A stretch of 64,000 bases of DNA from Chryseobacterium sp. W4I1. Lineage in GTDB: Bacteria > Bacteroidota > Bacteroidia > Flavobacteriales > Weeksellaceae. A model generated the notes under the pieces. It was not told the DNA's origin. It ran no database searches and was given only the letters and a program-made list of their open reading frames with translations. Made by a program: the position numbers and the translations under genes. Shown piece by piece: positions 8,327-15,421 of the stretch. The stretch spans positions 2,976,001-3,040,000 of the forward strand of contig NZ_JAUSXQ010000001.1 of NCBI RefSeq assembly GCF_030816115.1. Reading direction: 5' to 3'. Numbering within the stretch: position 1 is the first letter of the stretch; every line of letters starts with the position of its first letter.

Positions 8327-10255
8327 TCAATACAGCTTCCTGTTGATCACCCTGTCCATATAATCCTGATACCAGGCTTTTGCAGTTTGCATTCCCATTT
8401 CTATTTCAGGCGTTTTTACTTTACCCAACAGGTTTTTTTCAAATCCAAGATCATTTTTATCATATACTCCTGTAATCTCCTTTCCATCAAAACGGTACAT
8501 ATGGTTTCCTATGATGAATTGTTCCGAAGCTCCATCTGAATTCACTACGATGGATGGATATTTGTTATCGCTTACAAGACTCCTGCCCCAGCTTCGGATC
8601 TGCTTATGATATCCGATAAGATCTGCCAGTGTAGGATAGATATCTATCTGCTGAGCCACTTCAGGATTTACTCCTTTAAGATTGTATTCAGGATTTGGGG
8701 AATACAGGATAAGCGGAACAGCAAAACGGTTCATTGCTTTCTCATATTCACCGTAAGCAACCTGATTGGTATGATCTCCCGTGAAAACAAAGATGGTATT
8801 GTTGAACCAAGGTTCTTTTTTAGCAGTTTCAAAATATTTTTTGATGGCATAATCCGTATACTGGATAGGCTCATGCATTTCTATGGTTCCTTTTTTGAAT
8901 TTGCCATTGTATTTTTCAGGAATTTTAAACGGGTGGTGTGAAGAGGCCGTAAATACTGTGGTCATAAACGGCTGCTTCTTTCCTACATTTTTAGCAAAAT
9001 ACTGAAGAAACGGTTCGTCCCATATTGCCCACATTCCGTCAAAATCTTCATCATGATTGTATTCATTTTTCCCGAAATAATGCTTAAATCCTAATATATT
9101 TCCAAATCCGAGAAAACCCATCGATCCGTTCGGAGCTCCGTGATAAAAAGAGGTATCATAGCCCAGATCATTGCAAACTGAAACAATAGACTGGATTTTC
9201 TGATTGGAATAGGGTGAGCTGGTAAAAGCATCGGTAAGGCTTGGAATTCCTGCCAGTACGCTGCTCATCCCATGAATAGACTGTCTTCCATTGGCAAAGG
9301 TATTCGGAAAAATCAAGCTCTGGCCCGCAAGGCTGTCTATAAAAGGGGTGTAAGAAACGTAACCTTTTATATTTTTATCTTTATTAAAAGCTCCTGAATA
9401 TTCTCTACCAAAAGATTCTACAATAAAAATGACAACATTGGGACGGTTCTCTACTTTCCTATCGTATATTTTATAAGGCTGAACATGATCAGCAATATAT
9501 TTTTCATCTACAAAATGAACTTCTTTAAAATTATTGGTTCCCAGAGTTCTGAAAAATGAAAATGTACTGTTTAAAACTATATTTCCCTGAAGCGGGTTAA
9601 CGACAAAACGATTGGCATCCACTAAATTGATTGGTCTTGTGCTGTGCTTGAAATCACCACGGATTCCTCCCACAACTAAAACCGCTGTGCCACATAGGGT
9701 AAGCACAGACCAGATAAAGTACGGAATAAGGTGTTTCGGTTTCTGTTCTGTGATCTTCACTTTTTTATAGAGGAAAACCCAAACTGCCATTAAAACAACA
9801 AACCAGATCAGAACAAAAGGATGTTGGCCTAAAGAAACTGTAAAGACTTTAAAAACATTGGATTCATGCTTGGCAACGTCCAAAGCTGTAGAGGTCAGTC
9901 TTGCTTGTGAAAACTTGTAATAGATAAAATCACCAAAATTCATAGCATAGGCAATGCCATTGGTTACAAAATACAGCCAAAACAAAACGGTTTGATACGT
10001 TTTTTTTGTATTGATAATGATTGGAACAAGACTCAACAAAATAAACAGGGCATTAACGTATAAAATGGCCGTAGTATCAAAGGCGGTTCCATGAAATGCC
10101 AGACTGAAATAATCTGAAACAGAATCCACTTTGATGAGTTCTTTATTGAAATACCAAAACAAAAGACGGGCAATCTGATAAAAAACATATGCTAAGAAAA
10201 TCCGGTACACAAGGACCAGAACTTCTTGTTTTCTAAATTCTTTAAAAAATTTCAT
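8327..10255 (-). CDS. LTA-synthase-like membrane sulfatase/phosphotransferase
   Basis: The 642-residue protein has five hydrophobic helices in its first 200 residues and then a large alkaline-phosphatase/sulfatase-superfamily domain (about 270-600) facing the periplasm. Metal-site motifs are visible: VVIFIVESFG with Glu280, FANGRQSIHGMSS around the expected nucleophile, and FTGDHTNQ. This is the architecture of lipoteichoic acid synthase and of enzymes that move phosphoglycerol or phosphoethanolamine groups. A Gram-negative has no lipoteichoic acid, so the real acceptor (lipid A, glycan or phospholipid) is unknown. The divergent neighbour is the phospholipid enzyme PssA, which fits head-group metabolism but does not prove it. 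Confidence 0.85.
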   Translation of the reverse strand: MKFFKEFRKQEVLVLVYRIFLAYVFYQIARLLFWYFNKELIKVDSVSDYFSLAFHGTAFDTTAILYVNALFILLSLVPIIINTKKTYQTVLFWLYFVTNGIAYAMNFGDFIYYKFSQARLTSTALDVAKHESNVFKVFTVSLGQHPFVLIWFVVLMAVWVFLYKKVKITEQKPKHLIPYFIWSVLTLCGTAVLVVGGIRGDFKHSTRPINLVDANRFVVNPLQGNIVLNSTFSFFRTLGTNNFKEVHFVDEKYIADHVQPYKIYDRKVENRPNVVIFIVESFGREYSGAFNKDKNIKGYVSYTPFIDSLAGQSLIFPNTFANGRQSIHGMSSVLAGIPSLTDAFTSSPYSNQKIQSIVSVCNDLGYDTSFYHGAPNGSMGFLGFGNILGFKHYFGKNEYNHDEDFDGMWAIWDEPFLQYFAKNVGKKQPFMTTVFTASSHHPFKIPEKYNGKFKKGTIEMHEPIQYTDYAIKKYFETAKKEPWFNNTIFVFTGDHTNQVAYGEYEKAMNRFAVPLILYSPNPEYNLKGVNPEVAQQIDIYPTLADLIGYHKQIRSWGRSLVSDNKYPSIVVNSDGASEQFIIGNHMYRFDGKEITGVYDKNDLGFEKNLLGKVKTPEIEMGMQTAKAWYQDYMDRVINRKLY

Positions 10256-10259
10256 TCGG

Positions 10260-10267
10260 CAAATTTA
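10260..10267 (-). promoter_or_regulatory. TAnnTTTG box four bases before the LTA-synthase-like ATG
   Basis: The minus strand reads TAAATTTG, a perfect -7 consensus, followed by CCGA and the ATG. If used, transcription would start at or next to the start codon, giving a leaderless message. No clear -33 TTG was found, so this is a suggestion. Confidence 0.35.
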
Positions 10268-10320
10268 CATCAAAATCATATTCATATATTTTTTCCTTCA
10301 TAATATTTCAGGTTAAAATT

Positions 10321-11058
10321 ATGAAAAACCCTATTTTTGCCAGTATGAATTTCATAAAAAATAATCTGGCCAATTTGCTGACGCTTGCTAATTTATTTGC
10401 AGGCTGTATTGGAGCAATACATCTTATTTTAGGAGATTATCAGACTACAGCAATCTGTCTGGTTCTTTCTTCTATCTTTGATTTCTTTGACGGGTTTGTT
10501 GCCCGGGCCTTAAAATCAAACTCCAATATGGGTCTTCAGCTGGATTCTCTTGCGGATATGGTGAGCTTCGGACTGATTCCGGGACTTACAATGTACAAAG
10601 CTCTTGAGCCTTTTGGAAATGAAATTTTAGGATTACACCTTCCTTTTGACATTAGCTACATCGGCCTTTTGGTGACGGTTTTCTCATGTCTTAGATTGGC
10701 AATATTTAATCTTGATGAGGAACAGCGTTATTATTTTAAAGGACTGAATACGCCAACCAATACTGTATTGCTTTTTGGTTTGTATTATGCCTTTAAAGAA
10801 ACGGGAACCTTTGGCTTTCTATTTGACAATTCATTGTTGCTGATCCTGCTTACCATTATTACATCATGGCTTCTGATTAGCCCGATCAAGATGATGGCCA
10901 TGAAATTCAAATCGAAAAAGCTGCAGGACAATTATCCGAAAGTTATTTTATTAGGCGGCGGAATTGCCATTCTGATTCTATTTCAGACCGTTGGTATTCC
11001 CATGCTTGTTATTTATTATATAATAGTATCACTGGTTTTTCAGAGACAGTTGAAGTAG
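10321..11058 (+). CDS. pssA: CDP-diacylglycerol--serine O-phosphatidyltransferase
   Basis: The 245-residue membrane protein carries the CDP-alcohol phosphotransferase signature: Asp57-Gly58, Ala61-Arg62, Gly71, Asp75 and Asp79. It makes phosphatidylserine, the precursor of phosphatidylethanolamine, from CDP-diacylglycerol and serine. About seven hydrophobic helices follow the family pattern. An internal Met at residue 9 (position 10345) is a possible alternative start because the conserved region begins soon after it. The gene opens a plus-strand block divergent from the LTA-synthase-like gene. Confidence 0.9.
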   Translation: MKNPIFASMNFIKNNLANLLTLANLFAGCIGAIHLILGDYQTTAICLVLSSIFDFFDGFVARALKSNSNMGLQLDSLADMVSFGLIPGLTMYKALEPFGNEILGLHLPFDISYIGLLVTVFSCLRLAIFNLDEEQRYYFKGLNTPTNTVLLFGLYYAFKETGTFGFLFDNSLLLILLTIITSWLLISPIKMMAMKFKSKKLQDNYPKVILLGGGIAILILFQTVGIPMLVIYYIIVSLVFQRQLK

Positions 11059-11136
11059 ATTTCAGAATCAGACAGTAGATGTTTGAGACGGTACATTTTC
11101 AAATTAATAGATTTTTCAAATTATCAAATTATAGAC

Positions 11137-11901
11137 ATGAATTTAAAACTCCATAAACCTCTTTGCATTTTTGATCTTGAAACTACAGGAACCAATATTG
11201 GAAAAGACAAAATTGTAGAGATCTGTATTTTAAAAGTAAATCCGGACGCATCGAGGGAAAGCAAAACCTGGCGTGTAAACCCGGAAATGCCCATTCCTAA
11301 AGAATCCAGCGAGATCCATGGAATTTATGATGAAGACATAAAAGATGCCCCTACATTCAGAGACATTGCGGCGAAAGTGATGGAAATGATTTCAGGAAGT
11401 GATTTGGGAGGCTTCAATTCAAACCGTTTCGATGTTCCTCTTTTGGCGGAAGAACTTTTAAGAGTAGACATTGATTTTGACCTGAATAAGTTCAAACTGG
11501 TGGATGCACAGACAATTTTCCACAAAAAAGAACCGAGAAACTTAGGAGCAGCTTACCAGTTTTACTGTGGAAAAGTTCTTGAGAATGCCCACTCTGCAGA
11601 AGCAGATGTAATGGCTACTTTTGAAGTCCTGGATGCGCAGGTCGGGAAGTATGACGATATCCCGAATGAAATTGCTCCTCTAAGTGAATTTACATTCCAT
11701 AACAAGAATGCTGATCTTGCAGGATTTATCGGATACAATGATAAAACGGAAGCTGTTTTCAACTTCGGAAAATATAAAGGACAGGTAGTGAAAGCTGTAT
11801 TCCAAAAGGATTTAGGCTATTACGGATGGCTTCAGAATGCAGATTTCCCACTTTACACGAAGAAAGTCTTCACTAAAATTCAACTATCAAGCAAATTTTA
11901 A
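11137..11901 (+). CDS. DEDDh-family 3'-5' exonuclease (DnaQ epsilon-like)
   Basis: I start this gene at ATG 11137 (254 residues), not at the TTG at 11083, because the conserved core begins at residue 8 of the shorter form. The exonuclease residues are all present: Asp13 and Glu15 in IFDLETTG, Asp99 in NRFDVPLL, His152 and Asp157 in HSAEADVMA. The last 60 residues (NFGKYKGQ, YYGWL) resemble the short domain found after such exonucleases in Bacteroidota. It degrades single-stranded DNA or RNA ends; whether it proofreads with DNA polymerase III or acts elsewhere cannot be told. The next gene starts 3 bases later. Confidence 0.9.
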   Translation: MNLKLHKPLCIFDLETTGTNIGKDKIVEICILKVNPDASRESKTWRVNPEMPIPKESSEIHGIYDEDIKDAPTFRDIAAKVMEMISGSDLGGFNSNRFDVPLLAEELLRVDIDFDLNKFKLVDAQTIFHKKEPRNLGAAYQFYCGKVLENAHSAEADVMATFEVLDAQVGKYDDIPNEIAPLSEFTFHNKNADLAGFIGYNDKTEAVFNFGKYKGQVVKAVFQKDLGYYGWLQNADFPLYTKKVFTKIQLSSKF

Positions 11902-11904
11902 TAC

Positions 11905-12303
11905 ATGTCAAACCTGGTCCGTTTTAAATTCTACGAAACAGCCCTTGAAGCCAACAGGGACAAACAAATCCTTGCCGAAAACGGAGTGAATGGTTTCATT
12001 GCCAACGAACAGCTGATCCAGTCGGACTGGTTGCTTTCACAAGCTGTAGGCGGTATTCAGCTACAGGTTTTTGAGGAAGATCTGGAGAAGGCCAAGCAGA
12101 TTCTGAAGGACTACAACGACAATGAAGCGTATTCACTGGAAGTGGAACATACCATTGAGAATCCCGGTTTTGACTTTGTATGTCCGAAATGCGGCTCAAA
12201 CCATATTTATAGAGATGACAGAGCCACGAGCTTTTTTGGAATTTCTATTTTGTCAAGCCAGAAATTTGTTTGCTATTACTGTGGGAATGAGTTTACGCAC
12301 TAA
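11905..12303 (+). CDS. DUF2007 protein with C-terminal zinc ribbon
   Basis: The 132-residue protein has an N-terminal DUF2007 domain (about 1-72), a small PII-like fold recognised by FYETALEANRDKQILAENG and IQLQVFEEDLEKA, and a C-terminal CPKCG...CYYCG zinc ribbon (about 92-130). DUF2007 proteins are described as putative signal-transducing proteins with no proven ligand. It begins 3 bases after the exonuclease, so the two share a transcript. Confidence 0.85.
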   Translation: MSNLVRFKFYETALEANRDKQILAENGVNGFIANEQLIQSDWLLSQAVGGIQLQVFEEDLEKAKQILKDYNDNEAYSLEVEHTIENPGFDFVCPKCGSNHIYRDDRATSFFGISILSSQKFVCYYCGNEFTH

Positions 12304-12354
12304 AATTGAATATTATTTAAGCCGATATAGACCCTGTTTATAATAAGAGATTGC

Positions 12355-12383
12355 TTCGTCATTCCATTCCTCGCAATGACGAA
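12355..12383. repeat. REP-like palindromic element
   Basis: TTCGTCATT and AATGACGAA form a perfect 9-bp stem around an 11-base loop, in the gap between the DUF2007 and FAH genes. The overlapping ATTGC/GCAAT pair offers a competing fold. It lacks a U-tract, so it is more like a dispersed intergenic repeat than a terminator. Confidence 0.5.
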
Positions 12384-12408
12384 CATATAAAACATAAATA
12401 AAAAAGTT

Positions 12409-13014
12409 ATGAAAATCATTTGTATAGGAAGAAACTACAGCGAACATGCAAAAGAATTAGGAAATGAAATTCCTGAAAAGCCGGTTATTTTCATGAAACC
12501 TGACACCGCGGTTTTAAAAGGAAATGATTTTTATATTCCTGAATTTTCCAATGACGTACACTATGAGCTGGAAGTTGTTGTAAAGATTTCAAAAGGAGGA
12601 AAATATATTCAGAAAGAAGTGGCCCACAAACATTATGAGGAGATTAGTTTAGGAATAGACTTTACGGCAAGAGATCTTCAGAGTGAGCTTAAATCCAAAG
12701 GTCTTCCATGGGAGCTTGCCAAAGGTTTTGACGGCTCTGCGGTAGTGGGAAATTTCTTCAATAAAGAGAGCTATGATCTTGAAGATCTTCAGTTTTCGTT
12801 ACTGCAAAACAAAGAAAAAGTTCAGGACGGCAATACAAAAGATATGATCTTTTCTTTTGATGATATTATCGCTTTTGCTTCCCAGTATTTTACATTGAGA
12901 GTAGGTGATCTTATTTATACCGGAACTCCAAAAGGGGTAGGAAAGGTGAATGAAAATGATGTGCTTGAAGCCTATCTGAAAGATGATAAAATTCTTGATA
13001 TCCGAATATTATAA
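12409..13014 (+). CDS. Fumarylacetoacetate hydrolase-family protein
   Basis: The 201-residue protein is a single FAH fold. Metal ligands are visible as Glu53 and Glu55 in YELEVVV and Asp84 in GIDFTARD; LPWELAKGFDGSA and YTGTPKGVG are family motifs. This small class includes acylpyruvases and oxaloacetate decarboxylases/tautomerases of the FAHD1 type. The exact substrate is not decided by sequence. It stands alone between a repeat element and the universal stress gene. Confidence 0.9.
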   Translation: MKIICIGRNYSEHAKELGNEIPEKPVIFMKPDTAVLKGNDFYIPEFSNDVHYELEVVVKISKGGKYIQKEVAHKHYEEISLGIDFTARDLQSELKSKGLPWELAKGFDGSAVVGNFFNKESYDLEDLQFSLLQNKEKVQDGNTKDMIFSFDDIIAFASQYFTLRVGDLIYTGTPKGVGKVNENDVLEAYLKDDKILDIRIL

Positions 13015-13073
13015 GTATTTAACATAAAAAACTGGGCAATTTTTCTTATCTTTAAATAACAAAATTAAAGGTC

Positions 13074-13511
13074 ATGATAAATATTGTACTACCCGTAGAT
13101 TTTGGGGACAAAACAGAGCAGCTTGTAGAAGGTGCCGTAAAATTTGCAAAACAGCTTAACGGAAGGATCTTTCTGATTCACGTGGCGCCATCGGATATTG
13201 GTTTTGCTATCGGTGATATGGGATATCAATATTTTCCTGAGGTGGAAGCCAATGAGATCAAGGAGGAGCTCGTACAGCTTAACAAGATCGAGCAGAGAAT
13301 CATTGCACAGGGTGTAGACTGCGAACATCTTTTGAAACAGGGGATCGCTAAAGATATTATCCTGGAATACGCAAAGATTAACCATGCAGATTATATCGTA
13401 ATGGGATCACACGGAAGAAGTGGAATCTACGATGTTTTCGTAGGAAGTTTAACGAAAGGGCTTACGAAGGACTCCCCGGTTCCCGTATTGGTACTTCCTA
13501 TCCACGACTAA
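13074..13511 (+). CDS. Universal stress protein (UspA family)
   Basis: The 145-residue protein is one Usp domain. Asp9 in LPVDF and the ATP-binding motif G-x2-G-x9-GS at residues 111-125 (GSHGRSGIYDVFVGS) are intact, so it should belong to the ATP-binding branch. Usp proteins accumulate in starvation and stress in the cytosol. It is the last plus-strand gene before a two-way terminator. Confidence 0.92.
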   Translation: MINIVLPVDFGDKTEQLVEGAVKFAKQLNGRIFLIHVAPSDIGFAIGDMGYQYFPEVEANEIKEELVQLNKIEQRIIAQGVDCEHLLKQGIAKDIILEYAKINHADYIVMGSHGRSGIYDVFVGSLTKGLTKDSPVPVLVLPIHD

Positions 13512-13537
13512 AGAAAATTAAATTTTAATCATTAATA

Positions 13538-13574
13538 AAAAAACCGATCAGAACATAGTTCCAATCGGTTTTTT
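13538..13574. terminator. Bidirectional terminator between usp and the 77-residue gene
   Basis: AAAAAACCGAT pairs perfectly with ATCGGTTTTTT across a 15-base loop. It lies between converging genes and has T-runs on both strands. Confidence 0.75.
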
Positions 13575-13591
13575 ACTATATAACCAATTAA

Positions 13592-13825
13592 TTAACCTTC
13601 TTTTTTATAGATCTTTGGATCGTAGTAAGGGTTTTTACCCTCAGTTGGAGAATAATAGTCTTTGTCTTTATCACCGCTCAGTTTTACTACCAGTACATAG
13701 CACCAGTAAGTAAACAAGGTACAGCAAACGATAAATAAAATCCAGTTTAGAACATTTCCAAATGTATCAAAAAAACCAAATGTAAATTTGAAAACTTTAC
13801 TTAAGAATAACCAGAAAGACGTCAT
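13592..13825 (-). CDS. Small membrane protein, DUF6341-like
   Basis: The 77-residue protein has two hydrophobic stretches (about 1-17 and 24-48, including WILFIVCCTLFTYWCYVLVV) and a polar C-terminus with YYSPTEGKNPYYDP. Size, membrane segment and neighbour match the small DUF6341 proteins found beside DUF6427 genes in Flavobacteriia; I recall this pairing but cannot verify it here. Function unknown. It is divergent from the DUF6427 gene. Confidence 0.7.
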   Translation of the reverse strand: MTSFWLFLSKVFKFTFGFFDTFGNVLNWILFIVCCTLFTYWCYVLVVKLSGDKDKDYYSPTEGKNPYYDPKIYKKEG

Positions 13826-13867
13826 TATTTTCCTTTTTTAAATTAACTTTGTACAAATTTATAAAAA

Positions 13868-14773
13868 ATGTTTAAATTACTTTCAAAAGAAAGCAATATT
13901 TTTTCAATCCCTGTTTATATTGGTTTTCTTCTTTTAGTAGTTATAATATTTAACATACTGAATTTCAATACATATGAAGCTATTATTGCCGGAATAACTT
14001 TCCTGGGAATTGCTTTGGGATATTTTTGTTTTCACAGTATTGCTCTTAATTACCAGACGCATCTGCCGTTATTTTTATATACATTTTTTATTTTTGGGCT
14101 GTACCCCGGAAAACTGGATATTGGAATTGCCGTATCGCTGCTTACGAACTCTTTCCTGCTTTTGCTGCTTACCAGCGCAGATGAGGATATCAGGAAAAAA
14201 TCTTACGTTTTGGTAGGAGCCATCGTTGCACTGAATTTTATTTTCCTGCCTACGACATGGCCAATGGCAGTTTTCGTGATTGTTCACGTTATTGCCACTT
14301 CACAAAAAATAAGTCTCAATCTCTTCAGGTTTCTTCTGGGAATTGTAATGATTGTATTCAGTTATTTTTCTATCATGTTCTTTTTCAATTTTACGACATG
14401 GAATATAGATTATTTCCCTTTCGGAAAAATGAAACCAATGACAGATTATACTGATCTGGTTCCTCTGATTCCTATTTTCCTGATGCTTATTTATGCAGTA
14501 TATGACCACTTTAAGAACTATAATAAGAAAAGCCCGATAAGCCGATATAAGTATACTTTCCTGCTTGTTTTTTCGGTGGCTCAGCTGATTACTATTATTC
14601 TGTATATGAATAAAAACTACGAATATTTACTGCTTCTGGCTTTTCCGTCAAGTATTATCCTTAGCAGGATGATAAGATTTCTTCCTAAATACTGGATGCA
14701 GGAGATAGGCTTATGGCTTATCATTATAAGCTTGATTGCTTTTAAAGCAGGTACTTATTTTAATTTATTTTAA
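13868..14773 (+). CDS. Multi-pass membrane protein, DUF6427 family
   Basis: The 301-residue protein has about eight to nine hydrophobic helices and starts with MFKLLSKESNIFSIP, the pattern of DUF6427 proteins of Flavobacteriia. It has no enzyme motif. Its neighbours are a small membrane protein (divergent) and a DUF3109 gene that starts 5 bases after its stop, so those two are cotranscribed. Function unknown. Confidence 0.75.
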   Translation: MFKLLSKESNIFSIPVYIGFLLLVVIIFNILNFNTYEAIIAGITFLGIALGYFCFHSIALNYQTHLPLFLYTFFIFGLYPGKLDIGIAVSLLTNSFLLLLLTSADEDIRKKSYVLVGAIVALNFIFLPTTWPMAVFVIVHVIATSQKISLNLFRFLLGIVMIVFSYFSIMFFFNFTTWNIDYFPFGKMKPMTDYTDLVPLIPIFLMLIYAVYDHFKNYNKKSPISRYKYTFLLVFSVAQLITIILYMNKNYEYLLLLAFPSSIILSRMIRFLPKYWMQEIGLWLIIISLIAFKAGTYFNLF

Positions 14774-14778
14774 AGATT

Positions 14779-15363
14779 ATGATTCAGATAGACGATAAAT
14801 TGATTTCAGAGGATATATTTTCCGAAGAATTTGTTTGTAACCTTACGAAATGTAAGGGTGCATGCTGTGTGGAGGGGGATGTAGGTGCTCCTCTGGATAA
14901 GGATGAACTTGAGATTTTAGACAATATTTTTGATAAAATAAAGCCTTATCTTACACAGGAAGGTATCAAAGCTCTTGAAGAGCAAGGCACCTGGACAACA
15001 GATCCTGCAGATGGAATGTATGTAACCCCTATGGTGGAAGACCGCGAATGTGCGTACGTTACTTTTGATGAAAAAGGAATTACAAAATGTGGTATTGAAA
15101 AGGCCTATGAAGATGGCGCTATAGACTGGCAAAAACCGATCTCATGCCACCTCTACCCGATCCGTATCACGGAATATTCTACGTTCACTGCCCTGAACTA
15201 TCATGAATGGAGTGTTTGCAGTGATGCATGTGCTCTGGGAAAAGAACTTCAGGTTCCTATCTATAAGTTCCTGAAAACTCCACTGACCAGAAAATATGGT
15301 ACAGATTTCTACGATGTTTTATGTGAGGCTGCCGATGAATGGAAAGCGGCTTATGGCTCTTAA
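14779..15363 (+). CDS. DUF3109-family cysteine-cluster protein
   Basis: The 194-residue protein begins with a Cys cluster (Cys20, Cys25, Cys29, Cys30 in CNLTKCKGACC) and has further conserved Cys in RECAY, TKCGI, ISCHLYP and SVCSDAC. This matches DUF3109, a relative of the YkgJ zinc- or iron-sulfur-binding proteins. Biochemical role unknown. It is the end of the DUF6427 operon and is followed by a strong terminator. Confidence 0.88.
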   Translation: MIQIDDKLISEDIFSEEFVCNLTKCKGACCVEGDVGAPLDKDELEILDNIFDKIKPYLTQEGIKALEEQGTWTTDPADGMYVTPMVEDRECAYVTFDEKGITKCGIEKAYEDGAIDWQKPISCHLYPIRITEYSTFTALNYHEWSVCSDACALGKELQVPIYKFLKTPLTRKYGTDFYDVLCEAADEWKAAYGS

Positions 15364-15370
15364 AAAAATA

Positions 15371-15396
15371 AAAACCGCAGACTGGTCTGCGGTTTT
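15371..15396. terminator. Bidirectional terminator between DUF3109 and M16 genes
   Basis: AAAACCGCAGAC pairs perfectly with GTCTGCGGTTTT; T-runs flank both sides. It serves the converging DUF3109 and M16 peptidase genes. Confidence 0.85.
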
Positions 15397-15421
15397 CTTT
15401 TTATATCAATTCTTCTAAGAA

